A stretch of 50,902 nt of DNA from an uncultured Oscillospiraceae bacterium (GCA_934646115.1 CAKUEM010000007.1:1-50902); one strand, 5' to 3'. Numbered from the stretch's first letter, positions 24,354-33,045 are shown. Notes: generated from the letters alone by a model not told the origin. Made by a program: numbers and translations.

Positions 24354-26024
24354 TTATGATTTCTGCTCGCTCCGCTCGCGCAGCTCCACGCGGCGGATCT
24401 TGCCGGAGATCGTTTTCGGCAGCTCATCGACAAACTCGACGATGCGCGGATATTTATACGGCGCGGTCACGCGCTTTACATGATCCTGAAGCTCCTTGAC
24501 CAGCGCGTCCGACGGCTCATAGCCCTTGTTTTTGACCAGGACGATCGTCGCCTTGACCACCGTGCCGCGCACCGGGTCCGGCGCGCCGGTGATCGCGCAT
24601 TCGAGCACGGCAGGATGCTCCATCAGCGCGCTTTCCACCTCAAACGGACCGATGCGGTAGCCGCTCGATTTAATCACGTCGTCCGCGCGGCCGACATACC
24701 AGAAATAGCCTTCCTCGTCGACCCAGGCGGTATCGCCGGTGTGATAATAGCCGTTATAATGCACCTTATCGTTTAATTCCGGCGCGCTGCGATAGCCGAT
24801 AAACATACCGGCGGGGCGCCCGTTTTTCGTGCAGATGCAGATCTCGCCCACTTCGCCCGGGGCGCACGGCTCGTCATTTTCGTTTAAAAGCGTTACATCG
24901 AAAATCGGGGACGGCTTGCCCATCGATCCGGTTTTGATCTCCATGCCCGGGAAGGTCGCCAGCACAAGCGTGGTCTCAGTCTGACCGAAGCCCTCGCGGA
25001 TCTTGTGCCCGGTGAGCCGCTCCCATTTATTAAAGACCTCGGGGTTGAGCGCCTCGCCCGCTGTGGTGAAGTATTCGATGCTCGACAGGTCATATTTTGA
25101 AACGTCCTCCTGCACGAGGAAACGATAAATCGTCGGTGGCGCGCAGAACGAGGTGATGCGGTATTTCTGCATGATCTCAAGCAGGTCAGACGGCGCAAAC
25201 CGATCGTAGTCATATACCATGACCGCCGCCCCGGCGAGCCACTGACCATACAGCTTGCCCCAGACCGCCTTGCCCCATCCGGTGTCAGACACGGTGAGAT
25301 GCAGACCGTTTTCCTTCACACAATGCCAGAACGCGCCGGTCAGGATATGCGACAACGCGTAAAGGTGGTTGTGCTCCACAAGCTTGGGCATGCCGGTCGT
25401 GCCGGAGGTGAAATAGGCGAGCATCACGTCTTCCTTGTGCGGCGCGGCATCCCCGGTCGGGCGGACAAACGGCGCTGCGTTCTTGATCCCGTCGTCAAGG
25501 CTCTCCCATCCATCGCGGCGTTCGCGCCCGGCAAGCACGCAGTGCTCAAGCGTTTTGCACTCCGGCAGGGCGGATTCCACATGCGCGATGATCTGCTCAT
25601 CCGGCGCGCAGACGATCATTTTCACGTCTGCCATGTTGCAGCGATACACAATGTCTTTTTTCATCAGCTGATTGGTCGCCGGGATCGCGATCGCGCCAAG
25701 CTTATGCAGCGCAACGATTGCAAACCAGAACTCATAATAGCGCCGCAGGATCAGCATCACATTGTCGCCGCGCCCGATCCCGAGCGACTGGAAAAAGCTT
25801 GCGGTTTTATCTGAATATTCCTTCATTTCGCGGAAGGTGAATACGCGCTCATCGCCCGCCGGATTGCACCACACCATTGCGCGCTTTTCCGGCTCGGTGC
25901 GGGCATATTCGTCTACCACATCATAGCCGAAGTTGAATTCCTCCGGGATGTTCAGCTTGCAATTTTTCATAAAGTCCTCGTAAGAGCTGAACTTGCCGGG
26001 GACGTATTTTGTATATAATGCCAC
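24354..26024 (-). CDS. AMP-binding acyl-CoA synthetase (medium-chain/acetyl type)
   Basis: An adenylate-forming ligase that activates a carboxylic acid with ATP and joins it to CoA. The 556-residue protein has the phosphate-binding loop YFTSGTTGMPK near residue 210, the A5 motif GFGQTETT, the A7/A8 stretch YHTGDTAWVDEEGYFWYVGRADD followed by IKSSGYRIGPFEVES, and the catalytic lysine in PKTISGKIRR near the end. Overall pattern is nearer to medium-chain (MACS) synthetases than to acetate-specific Acs. It lies 25 nt after the XRE-cupin regulator and shares its T-box leader, so substrate supply may link to amino-acid status. The exact acid is unknown. Confidence 0.88.
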   Translation of the reverse strand: MALYTKYVPGKFSSYEDFMKNCKLNIPEEFNFGYDVVDEYARTEPEKRAMVWCNPAGDERVFTFREMKEYSDKTASFFQSLGIGRGDNVMLILRRYYEFWFAIVALHKLGAIAIPATNQLMKKDIVYRCNMADVKMIVCAPDEQIIAHVESALPECKTLEHCVLAGRERRDGWESLDDGIKNAAPFVRPTGDAAPHKEDVMLAYFTSGTTGMPKLVEHNHLYALSHILTGAFWHCVKENGLHLTVSDTGWGKAVWGKLYGQWLAGAAVMVYDYDRFAPSDLLEIMQKYRITSFCAPPTIYRFLVQEDVSKYDLSSIEYFTTAGEALNPEVFNKWERLTGHKIREGFGQTETTLVLATFPGMEIKTGSMGKPSPIFDVTLLNENDEPCAPGEVGEICICTKNGRPAGMFIGYRSAPELNDKVHYNGYYHTGDTAWVDEEGYFWYVGRADDVIKSSGYRIGPFEVESALMEHPAVLECAITGAPDPVRGTVVKATIVLVKNKGYEPSDALVKELQDHVKRVTAPYKYPRIVEFVDELPKTISGKIRRVELRERSEQKS

Positions 26025-26049
26025 AGTGACACAACTCCTTATCCCAAGT

Positions 26050-26607
26050 TTATTCCGTTACCACCGCGAGAAATTTGGCGGGCTTGCCGTCAAGCGCATA
26101 CATCGCGTGCGGCAGACCGGAATTATAAAACAGGCTGTCGCCGGTTTCCAAAACCAGATCCTGCCCATCCAGCACAATGCGCAGCCGCCCGGAAACGACA
26201 TAGTCAAACTCCTGTCCGGCATGGCAGTTCGTCGCCTTTACGGCGCCCTCCGGGTCTGCCTCCAGCGTGACCATAAACGGCTCGATCTTCTTGTTTTGAA
26301 ATTTCATTGCAAGATGCTTATAATCATAGCTGTTGTTGCGGTGGATACTGTGCCCGCCGCCCGCGCGGGTCAGCACATAGCGTGAAAGCTTTGCGCTCTC
26401 GCCGGTAATCAGGTCTGTGACGTCGATGCCAAGCACCTTGGCGATATTGTGCAGTGCGGAAAAAGAAAAGTCGACCTCCGCCCGCTCATATCGGCGGTAC
26501 TCTTCAACCGTCATGTCCGCGCGAGACGCGACCTCTTCCTCACTCAGTTCCAGAACGTCACGCGCGCTGCGAATTCGCTCAGCGATCATACGAAGCTGCT
26601 CTGTCAT
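26050..26607 (-). CDS. XRE-family regulator with C-terminal cupin domain
   Basis: A transcriptional regulator of 185 residues. Residues 6-62 form a Cro/C1-type helix-turn-helix (RSARDVLELSEEEVASRADM and YRRYERAEVDFSF). Residues 105-185 form a cupin barrel (HAGQEFDYVVSGRLRIVLDG, then LETGDSLFYNSGLPHAMYA), the likely ligand sensor. AAGGAGGT lies 9 nt before the ATG at 26607; the longer frame upstream runs through the T-box terminator and is not coding. It precedes the acyl-CoA synthetase and probably regulates it, or is regulated by the same metabolite. Confidence 0.9.
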   Translation of the reverse strand: MTEQLRMIAERIRSARDVLELSEEEVASRADMTVEEYRRYERAEVDFSFSALHNIAKVLGIDVTDLITGESAKLSRYVLTRAGGGHSIHRNNSYDYKHLAMKFQNKKIEPFMVTLEADPEGAVKATNCHAGQEFDYVVSGRLRIVLDGQDLVLETGDSLFYNSGLPHAMYALDGKPAKFLAVVTE

Positions 26608-26645
26608 GGTCAAGCGACCTCCTTTAAAAATTTTAATAAAAATGC

Positions 26646-26918
26646 AAAAACTCCCCGTCTCAAGATTGAGACGGGGAGAATACTCCTCGCGGTACCACTC
26701 AAATTGGCGCTGCGCGCCCACTTAAAGCTCGGTTGAAAAACGAAGCCCTGTGTCGTTAACGGAACAACCCGGAAACGCTTAATAATACTACCGTATGTTC
26801 AGCTATCAGCTCTGGAGTGATGTAGCGCTGCGCATTGCCGCCGACTTGCACCAACTGCCGGCTCTCTGGGGACAAATTCGATCGCAGCCCCGGTCTCCAT
26901 CATCGCATTTTTATTATT
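26646..26918 (-). promoter_or_regulatory. T-box riboswitch, specifier probably AUC (Ile)
   Basis: A leader that senses uncharged tRNA and controls termination. Reading the minus strand: the AGAGAG motif and GGTGCAAGTCGGC of stem I lie near 26838-26870; the T-box GAGTGGTACCGCG is at 26700-26688, whose TGGT can pair with a tRNA ending in A-CCA; the terminator is the 13-bp stem CTCCCCGTCTCAA/TTGAGACGGGGAG followed by five T at 26650-26646. On the 3' side of stem I the sequence TACATCACTCC places ATC plus the conserved purine A before the lower helix, at 26821-26819, so isoleucine is the best reading. It lies directly before the XRE-cupin gene. Confidence 0.88.
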
Positions 26919-26924
26919 TGCATC

Positions 26925-26953
26925 ATAATATCACAGCTTATTCTGATTGTCAA
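26925..26953 (-). promoter_or_regulatory. Predicted promoter of the T-box operon
   Basis: On the minus strand a perfect TTGACA (26953-26948) and TATTAT (26930-26925) are 17 bp apart, placing the transcript start just before T-box stem I. Confidence 0.8.
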
Positions 26954-27117
26954 CACCTTTTTTGAAAAAAATTTTTGCCCCGCGCCGCGCCGAAAAAATT
27001 GACTGAAAAGAGGGCGCGCCGATGCGAGAATGCGCGGAATATGCCATTCTTGCGCGCCGGATGCTTCGCAAGGCATTCACGCATTTCGCAAAACGGGAGA
27101 GAAATATGCGGCGGCAC

Positions 27118-27146
27118 TTGTAATTTTCGCGGAAAATTGGTATACT
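27118..27146 (+). promoter_or_regulatory. Predicted promoter of the site-2 protease/scpAB operon
   Basis: TTGTAA (27118-27123) and TATACT (27141-27146) are 17 bp apart, and TGG before the -10 makes it extended. The stretch 26954-27117 before it shows nothing further. Confidence 0.65.
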
Positions 27147-27178
27147 AATCATGTATATGAAAATCGGAGGAGAACACT

Positions 27179-27862
27179 TTGGTCATTATTCAAAAAATTG
27201 CTCAGCTGCTGACTGGGATGAACTGGCTGATTATTCCGGCCGCGCTGTTTACGATCGTGCTGCATGAGATATCGCACGGTTATGTGGCGTTTCTTTTGGG
27301 TGACCGCACGGCGAAGGACGCGGGGCGGCTGACGCTCAACCCGATCCGTCATATGGACGTGATCGGTCTTTTGTGCATGGTGATTTTCGGCTTTGGCTGG
27401 GCGAAGCCCGTTCCGGTCAATCCCTATTACTTTAAAAATCGAAAGGGCGGCATGGCGCTCGTTGCGCTTGCGGGTCCGGCTTCAAACCTGATTTTGGCGG
27501 TTTTTGGGCTGCTTTTGTATCGCCTTGTGATTTTGATCGCCGGGCTGTCTGGCGTTGCGGCGCTCGTTGCAAGCTCTGATGTGGTGTATTATCTCATCCT
27601 TGGCTTTGCGCGCTTTTTCTCGATTTTCGCGATGCTTAATGTGGGTCTTGCGATTTTCAACCTGATTCCGATCCCGCCGCTTGACGGCTCAAAAATCGTG
27701 AATGCCATTCTGCCGGACCGGATTTATTATCAGGTGATGAAATATGAACAGTTTGGCTTTTTGATTTTGCTTGTGATCTTAAACATTCCGCTGCTCGAGG
27801 GCTGGATCACCGCGGCGCAGAGCTGGGTGTTTGGGGCGCTTTGCACACTGGTGGGGATATAA
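27179..27862 (+). CDS. Site-2 protease family (M50) membrane metalloprotease
   Basis: An intramembrane zinc protease of 227 residues. H29-E-I-S-H33 is the zinc-binding HExxH, inside the second hydrophobic segment, and NLIPIPPLDGSKI (near residue 160) supplies the conserved third ligand Asp. Four or five further membrane segments are visible, and no PDZ domain, so it belongs to the short YwhC-like group rather than RseP. The start is TTG at 27179, 8 nt after GGAGG. The stop abuts the scpA start, indicating an operon. In Clostridia this gene commonly precedes scpA. Its substrate is unknown. Confidence 0.92.
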   Translation: MVIIQKIAQLLTGMNWLIIPAALFTIVLHEISHGYVAFLLGDRTAKDAGRLTLNPIRHMDVIGLLCMVIFGFGWAKPVPVNPYYFKNRKGGMALVALAGPASNLILAVFGLLLYRLVILIAGLSGVAALVASSDVVYYLILGFARFFSIFAMLNVGLAIFNLIPIPPLDGSKIVNAILPDRIYYQVMKYEQFGFLILLVILNIPLLEGWITAAQSWVFGALCTLVGI

Positions 27863-28585
27863 ATGCAAACGACGGAAATTCAATATCACCTCTCTGCGTT
27901 TGACGGGCCGCTCGATCTGCTGCTGCATCTGATCGCAAAAAACAAGGTGAGTATTTATGACATCCCGATCGCAGAGATTTTAGAGCAATATAACGCGGCG
28001 CTCGCGCGGATGGAAATCTATGATCTGGAGCTGGAGAGCGAGTTTGTCGCGATGAGCGCGCAGCTGCTTTATATTAAATCGAAGATGCTGCTGCCGCGCC
28101 ACGAAGAGGAAGAAGAGAGCGAGGATCCGCGCGCCACGCTGGTGCAGATGCTGCTGGAATATCAGAAATTCAAAGAGGTCAGCGGGCTGCTTTCTCATCG
28201 GTTTGAGTTGGGGCGCGATTTGTTCGTCAAAGAGCCGGAAAATCTTGAGCCGGATCGGACGTATCGCTATTCGCACGATAAAAATGACCTGCGCGCCGCG
28301 ATTTTGCGCATGCTCGACCGTGCGGAGCGCGCGCTTCCGCCGCCGGTCAGCGAATTTTCAGGCATTGTGGGGCGCGAGGTGTTTTCGGTCGGCACAAAGG
28401 TCGCTTTTATTCTAAAACGCCTGCTGCATTCCGGAAAAACGACGTTTCACGCGCTGTTTTCCAAAGTTCAGACGCGTTCTGAGGTGGTGGCGACATTTCT
28501 TGCGGTGCTGGAGCTTTGCAAATCCAACAAGATCCGGCTGGGTGATGGAAACGATCCGCAGCTTAGCCTTGCAGATGAGGAGTAG
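27863..28585 (+). CDS. scpA: Segregation and condensation protein A
   Basis: The kleisin subunit that bridges the Smc heads and, with ScpB, forms condensin for chromosome segregation. The 240-residue protein starts with the family pattern YHLSAFDGPLDLLLHLI and KVSIYDIPIAEI, has an acidic middle (EEEEESEDP) and a winged-helix C-terminus (TFHALFSKVQTRSEVVATFLAVLELCK). It starts one base after the upstream stop and is followed by scpB after 2 nt. Confidence 0.95.
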   Translation: MQTTEIQYHLSAFDGPLDLLLHLIAKNKVSIYDIPIAEILEQYNAALARMEIYDLELESEFVAMSAQLLYIKSKMLLPRHEEEEESEDPRATLVQMLLEYQKFKEVSGLLSHRFELGRDLFVKEPENLEPDRTYRYSHDKNDLRAAILRMLDRAERALPPPVSEFSGIVGREVFSVGTKVAFILKRLLHSGKTTFHALFSKVQTRSEVVATFLAVLELCKSNKIRLGDGNDPQLSLADEE

Positions 28586-28587
28586 CT

Positions 28588-29154
28588 ATGGAAATTAAGG
28601 AGATAGAACACGCGATTGAAGCGATCCTGTTCGCCGCGGGCGACCCGGTCGCGATCGACCGCATTGCCGCTGCGCTGGATGTTGAGTCGGAAACGATCGC
28701 GCGCATCGCGCAGAATCTTGCGGATTCTTACAGCTTTGAGCAGCGCGGCATTCGTATTGTCCGGCTGGAAAACACGCTGCAAATGTGCTCCAGCCCGGTA
28801 TGGGCGGAAAAAATCCGCACTGTTTTGGAAACGCGCCGCGCCGCGCGGCTTTCGCCCGCGCTGCTTGAGGTGCTTTCCATCATCGCGTATCGCCAGCCGG
28901 TCACGCGCGCGTATATCGAGCAGGTGCGCGGCGTAGACAGCTCCTATTCCGTTTCCGCGCTGATTGAAAAGGGTCTGATCGAAGAGGCCGGGCGGCTGGA
29001 TGTGCCGGGGCGGCCGATGCTGTTTCGGACAACGCCGGATTTCCTGCGCGTATTTGGGCTTACGAATACCGATGATCTGCCCCCGCTGCCCGAGTTTGAG
29101 GAGAATGGGGCAGAGCAGTTGACGTTTTTACAAACCGGGGAGGCGCAGACATGA
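28588..29154 (+). CDS. scpB: Segregation and condensation protein B
   Basis: A dimeric partner of ScpA in the Smc complex. The 188-residue length is usual. The two winged-helix domains are visible: IEAILFAAGDPVAIDRIA at the start and LSPALLEVLSIIAYRQPVTRAYIEQVRGVDS in the second. The C-terminal tail ends in a Pro/Glu-rich segment. Its stop overlaps the next start by four bases (ATGA). Confidence 0.95.
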   Translation: MEIKEIEHAIEAILFAAGDPVAIDRIAAALDVESETIARIAQNLADSYSFEQRGIRIVRLENTLQMCSSPVWAEKIRTVLETRRAARLSPALLEVLSIIAYRQPVTRAYIEQVRGVDSSYSVSALIEKGLIEEAGRLDVPGRPMLFRTTPDFLRVFGLTNTDDLPPLPEFEENGAEQLTFLQTGEAQT

Positions 29155-29756
29155 ACGCTCTGTGGATCGTTCTGGCTGGCCTGGCGGCGCTTCTTCTTGT
29201 GTTGGCGCTGATTCGCATCCGCGTATGCGTGTCGTATTCGGAGGCGGGGTTTTCCGCCGTGCTGCGTATCTGGTTTTACCGGATGAAGCTTCCGCCCGAA
29301 AAAAAGCCTGCGCGCAAGCCCAAAAAGGGAAAGAAGCAGCCGGAGGATGAGCAGAAAAAGCCCGCGCGCGGCGGCTCGCTTTCTGATTTTAATGCGATGC
29401 TTCGGGTGGCGCTCAGCATGCTTGGGCGCGCGCTGCGCAGCATTCGGATCGATCGGCTGGACGCGGAGGTGCATATCGCGGGGGGCGACCCGTTTTCCAC
29501 TGCGATGCTGTATGGCGGCGCGGCAGCGGGCTGCGGCATTGTGCTGCCGCTGCTTGAGCGGGCGTTCGTGATAAAAAGCAAAAATATCCGCGTGTTTGCG
29601 GATTTTGACGCGCGGGAGATCACGCTGCGGCTGGAGGCGCGCGCCTCGGTCGCCGTTTGGCAGCTCGTTCGGCTCGGCGCGATATTTTTATGGAAAATGG
29701 TGAAACAAAAACAGCAGAAAGGAATGAAAAACCATGGCGGATCATGCACTGAATGA
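29151..29756 (+). CDS. DUF2953 protein
   Basis: A 201-residue protein with one N-terminal membrane segment (residues 3-22), a basic linker (KKPARKPKKGKKQPEDEQKK) and a conserved part with AGGDPFSTAMLYGGAAA and ADFDAREITLRLEARASV, the pattern of DUF2953, whose Bacillus member YtfI lies next to ytfJ. Here too ytfJ follows, overlapping by 23 nt. The function is unknown; membrane location and spore-gene context suggest a role in envelope or spore biology. Confidence 0.82.
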   Translation: MNALWIVLAGLAALLLVLALIRIRVCVSYSEAGFSAVLRIWFYRMKLPPEKKPARKPKKGKKQPEDEQKKPARGGSLSDFNAMLRVALSMLGRALRSIRIDRLDAEVHIAGGDPFSTAMLYGGAAAGCGIVLPLLERAFVIKSKNIRVFADFDAREITLRLEARASVAVWQLVRLGAIFLWKMVKQKQQKGMKNHGGSCTE

Positions 29757-30129
29757 TGTGATGGCAACGACAATGGAGAAAATCAAGAGCATGCTCGACG
29801 TGAATACGATCGTCGGAACGCCGATCCAAACGCCGGAGGGGATCACGCTGATCCCAATCTCCAAGGTGTCGTTTGGGTTCGCATCCGGCGGCTCGGATTT
29901 CGGCGCAAAGGCGGGCAGCCAGGACGTTCTGTTTGGGGGCGGAACGGGCGCGGGGGCGAATATTTCCCCGGTTGCGTTTCTGGTCGTTAAGGGCGACAGT
30001 GTGCGCCTGCTTCCGGTCGCGCCGGCGCCGGGCAGCACGGCGGACCGCATCGTGGAAATGGTGCCCGAGGTGATCGATAAAGTGGGCGGCTATTTCAAAA
30101 AGGACAAGAGCGAGGACGAAAAGCAATAA
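29734..30129 (+). CDS. ytfJ: GerW/YtfJ family spore protein
   Basis: A 131-residue member of the GerW family. In Bacillus YtfJ is a sporulation protein and GerW relatives affect spore germination. The N-terminal pattern MEKIKSMLDVNTIVGTPIQT, then GITLIPISKVSFGFASGGSD, a Gly-rich loop FGGGTGAGANISPVAFLVV, and DRIVEMVPEVIDKV are all typical. It starts inside the DUF2953 gene and ends before a terminator, so it closes the scpAB operon. Confidence 0.93.
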   Translation: MADHALNDVMATTMEKIKSMLDVNTIVGTPIQTPEGITLIPISKVSFGFASGGSDFGAKAGSQDVLFGGGTGAGANISPVAFLVVKGDSVRLLPVAPAPGSTADRIVEMVPEVIDKVGGYFKKDKSEDEKQ

Positions 30130-30130
30130 A

Positions 30131-30171
30131 AAACGGCAGCGCTGCCCACATGACCGGGCGGCGCTGCTTTT
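30131..30171 (+). terminator. Terminator of the S2P-scpAB-ytfJ operon
   Basis: GGCAGCGCTGCCC and GGGCGGCGCTGC pair around an 8-nt loop, with TTTTGC after. It starts just after the ytfJ stop. Confidence 0.85.
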
Positions 30172-30249
30172 GCGTGATTTTAAAAATTCGGTTCTGCGTG
30201 TAGCGGGGGCGGCATAAGCTTTTTTAGATCACTGAGGGAGGGAAAGCCT

Positions 30250-31338
30250 GTGCGAGCCATACCCCGCATGGTAACGGCATTTTTATTGCTTTTTATGACC
30301 GCTGTCGCCGCGCATGCCATCGATGTTTCGGCGGCGTCTGCGGTGCTGTATGAGGCGGAGACCGGGCGCATTTTATTCAGCAAAAATGCGGAGCAGCAGC
30401 GCCCGATCGCCTCGACCACGAAAATCATGACCGCGCTGCTCGTGGTGGAGCATGGCGGGCTGGATGAAACGGTTACGATCCGGAAGGAATGCACCGGAAA
30501 AGAGGGAACATCGCTGTATTTAAAGCCGGGCGAACAGCTTACCGTGCGCACGCTACTGTATGGGCTGATGCTGCAATCGGGAAACGACGCGGCGGAGGTG
30601 CTTGCCTGCCATGTTGCGGGCGATATTCCAAGCTTTGTTGCGCAAATGAACGCCCGAGCCCAGGAGCTTGGGATGACGCACACGCGCTTTCTCAATCCGC
30701 ATGGGCTGCCTGCGGAGGGGCATGGCGCAAGCGCGCTGGATATGGCGCGGCTGACCGCGGCGGCCATGCAAAACGAGGACTTTCGCGCCGTGGTCTCGGC
30801 GAAGAGCTACAGCGCGGAGGGGCATACGTTTACCAATCATAACCGGCTGCTGCGCATGCGTGAGGAGATCGACGGCGTGAAAACCGGGTTCACCCGCGCG
30901 GCGGGGCGATGCCTGGTGTCGAGCTGCGTGCGCGAGAAGATGCGTCTGATTGCGGTTACGCTGGCAGACCCGGATGATTGGGACGATCACCTGGCGCTGT
31001 ATGACTATGGCTATGGCGCGTTCGCGCGGCGCAGCTTTGCGCAAAAAGACGCGCAGATCTGCGCGATCCCGGTCGTGGGGAGCGGGAAGGCGATCCCCGC
31101 GCGCGCGGCGGATACGCTGCTGTGCGTGGAGGAGAAGGAGACGCTTTCCAACACGCGATATGAAATTTACGCGCCGCGTTTTTGCTATGCGCCGGTCAAG
31201 ACGGGCGACGTGGTGGGCGAGCTGCGGCTCGTTCGCGATGGGAGCGTTGTGGCGAGCTGCGACCTGCTGGCGGGCGAGGATGCTGCGCTGCCGGAGGAGC
31301 CGGGGCTGCTTTCGCGTTTGTTTTCCTTGCTGAAATAA
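30250..31338 (+). CDS. D-alanyl-D-alanine carboxypeptidase (DacF/DacB type, S11)
   Basis: A secreted penicillin-binding protein that removes the terminal D-Ala from peptidoglycan stem peptides. Residues 1-24 form a signal peptide ending in AHA. The catalytic motifs are S55-T-T-K58, S110-G-N112 and K211-T-G213. A C-terminal beta domain follows from about residue 260. Unlike most family members, no clear C-terminal amphipathic anchor is visible; the end (LLSRLFSLLK) is short and hydrophobic and may serve. Length 362. The start is GTG at 30250, after GGGAGGG. The gene lies after the ytfJ terminator; in Bacillus dacB lies near scpAB. Confidence 0.93.
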   Translation: MRAIPRMVTAFLLLFMTAVAAHAIDVSAASAVLYEAETGRILFSKNAEQQRPIASTTKIMTALLVVEHGGLDETVTIRKECTGKEGTSLYLKPGEQLTVRTLLYGLMLQSGNDAAEVLACHVAGDIPSFVAQMNARAQELGMTHTRFLNPHGLPAEGHGASALDMARLTAAAMQNEDFRAVVSAKSYSAEGHTFTNHNRLLRMREEIDGVKTGFTRAAGRCLVSSCVREKMRLIAVTLADPDDWDDHLALYDYGYGAFARRSFAQKDAQICAIPVVGSGKAIPARAADTLLCVEEKETLSNTRYEIYAPRFCYAPVKTGDVVGELRLVRDGSVVASCDLLAGEDAALPEEPGLLSRLFSLLK

Positions 31339-31376
31339 AAAGCGCTGCGAGCCGAGCGGCTCGCAGCGCTTTTGCT
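31337..31376. terminator. Bidirectional terminator between dac and the HPr-like gene
   Basis: AAAAGCGCTGCGAGCC and GGCTCGCAGCGCTTTT form a 16-bp perfect stem around GAGC, with A and T tracts on each side, so it ends both converging genes. Confidence 0.95.
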
Positions 31377-31384
31377 GTCATTCT

Positions 31385-31621
31385 TTAGTCAACGATATAA
31401 TCTTTGATCGCCGCGCGGAAAGATTTTGCTTCTTCTTCCGTGCCGTGCACCTCAACCTTGATCGGTTTCGCAAGATCTATGCTGAAAATACCCATGATTG
31501 ATTTTGCATCGATGATATAACGACCGGAAATCAGGTCAATTTCGCACATCTGAGAGCATGCGGCGTTGACAAAATTCTTCACATCATTGATCGACGTTAA
31601 AGAAACATGGAATGTGTTCAT
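31385..31621 (-). CDS. HPr-like protein lacking the phosphorylatable histidine
   Basis: A 78-residue protein of the HPr fold. The conserved regulatory-serine segment reads DAKSIMGIFSID, with S41 at the position of Ser46 in Bacillus HPr. The phosphotransfer site is absent: where HPr has GIHARPA this protein has SINDVKNF, with no histidine. It therefore cannot act as a PTS phosphocarrier but could still be phosphorylated on Ser by HPr kinase and bind CcpA, as Crh does. AGGAGG precedes the ATG at 31621. It is a lone gene. A minus-strand -10 (TATAAT at 31677-31672) can be seen without a good -35. Confidence 0.85.
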   Translation of the reverse strand: MNTFHVSLTSINDVKNFVNAACSQMCEIDLISGRYIIDAKSIMGIFSIDLAKPIKVEVHGTEEEAKSFRAAIKDYIVD

Positions 31622-31746
31622 AATTTCTGCCTCCTTTTTGGAAATTCTATTGCTAAATTTGCTCGCTATCCATTATAATACCAGTAGGCACAATTTTGCA
31701 ACTGTTATTTTGAAATTTTTACAAATAATTCAGGAGAATTTTACTT

Positions 31747-33045
31747 ATGAAAATCGCGTTTGCCACACTGGGATGTAAGGTCAATCAATTTGAAACACAG
31801 GCGCTCACGCTTTGCGCAAAAGAGCGCGGGCACATCGTCTGCGATTTTTCCGAGCCGGCGGAGGCTTATGTGATCAACACATGCAGCGTCACCGCGGTGA
31901 GCGACAAAAAGTCGCGCCAGCTGATCCGCAAAACCGCGCGCGCGCATCCGCAGGCGCTGATCGCGGTGTGCGGCTGCTTTGCGCAGACACATCCCGAGGC
32001 GGCGGTTGCGATCGAAGGGGTAGACGTGGTGTCCGGAACGGGGGATAAGCATGGCTTTTTAGACCTGATCGAGCGTGCCGCGCGCGAGAAGACCGCGCTT
32101 TGCAGCGTGGATGCGGCGCTGCGGCGGCGCGAATTTGAGGTGCTGCCCGCAGGCGGGCTGCCGGGGCACACGCGCGCCATGCTGAAGGTGCAGGACGGTT
32201 GCGTGAATTTTTGCAGCTACTGCATCATTCCGTACGCGCGCGGGCCGGTGCGCTCCATGCCGTTTGACGCGGCGCTGCATGAGGTGGAAAGGCTTCAGGC
32301 GGCGGGCTATCGCGAGATCGTGATCACCGGGATCGAGATCTCGTCCTACGGCGTGGATCTTGCGCCCGCGCGGAGTTTGGTCGATTTGGTCGCGGCAATT
32401 TGCGAGGCGGCGCAGGATGTGCGTATTCGGCTCGGCTCGCTTGAGCCGCGCACGGTCGATGCGGAATTTTGCGCGCGGCTTTCCGGATATTCCAATCTAT
32501 GCCCGCAATTTCATTTATCGCTGCAAAGCGGCTGCGACGCAACGCTTGCGCGGATGCGCAGAAAATATGATAGCGCGCGGTATTTCGAGTCGGTCACGCT
32601 GCTGCGCGCGGCGTTTCCAAACTGCGCGATCACAACGGATCTGATCGTCGGCTTTCCCGGCGAAACGGAGGAGGAATTTTCCCAAACACTAGCGTTTATC
32701 CGGCGGTGCGAGTTTGCGATGATGCATATTTTTCCGTATTCGCGGCGCGAGGGCACGCCTGCGGCAACGATGCCGGGGCAGCTTACAAAGGGCGAGAAGG
32801 AGCGCCGCGCGGCGCAGGCGGCGGAGCTTGCGAAGGCAATGCGCGCGGAATATTTGCAAAAGCAGGTGGGGCGCTCGCTGCGCGTGCTGTTTGAGGAATG
32901 CGAGGACGGCGCGTGGCAGGGGCACGCGGAAAATTATGCGCTGGTGCGCGTGCGCTCGAAAGAGGAACTGAAAAACCGCGTGCTTCCGGTGCGGATTGGC
33001 GGCGCGGCGGCGGAATACCTGACCGGCACGATCGGGGACTTCTAA
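31747..33045 (+). CDS. mtaB: tRNA (t6A37) methylthiotransferase MtaB
   Basis: A radical-SAM enzyme that adds a methylthio group to N6-threonylcarbamoyladenosine at position 37 of tRNAs reading ANN codons. The 432-residue protein has the UPF0004 domain with three cysteines (TLGCKVNQ, INTCSVT, VCGCF) that hold one iron-sulphur cluster. The radical-SAM motif is CVNFCSYC near residue 150. A TRAM-like C-terminal region runs from about residue 370. The opening (KIAFATLGCKVNQFE) distinguishes MtaB from MiaB and RimO. CAGGAGA lies before the ATG. Confidence 0.94.
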   Translation: MKIAFATLGCKVNQFETQALTLCAKERGHIVCDFSEPAEAYVINTCSVTAVSDKKSRQLIRKTARAHPQALIAVCGCFAQTHPEAAVAIEGVDVVSGTGDKHGFLDLIERAAREKTALCSVDAALRRREFEVLPAGGLPGHTRAMLKVQDGCVNFCSYCIIPYARGPVRSMPFDAALHEVERLQAAGYREIVITGIEISSYGVDLAPARSLVDLVAAICEAAQDVRIRLGSLEPRTVDAEFCARLSGYSNLCPQFHLSLQSGCDATLARMRRKYDSARYFESVTLLRAAFPNCAITTDLIVGFPGETEEEFSQTLAFIRRCEFAMMHIFPYSRREGTPAATMPGQLTKGEKERRAAQAAELAKAMRAEYLQKQVGRSLRVLFEECEDGAWQGHAENYALVRVRSKEELKNRVLPVRIGGAAAEYLTGTIGDF

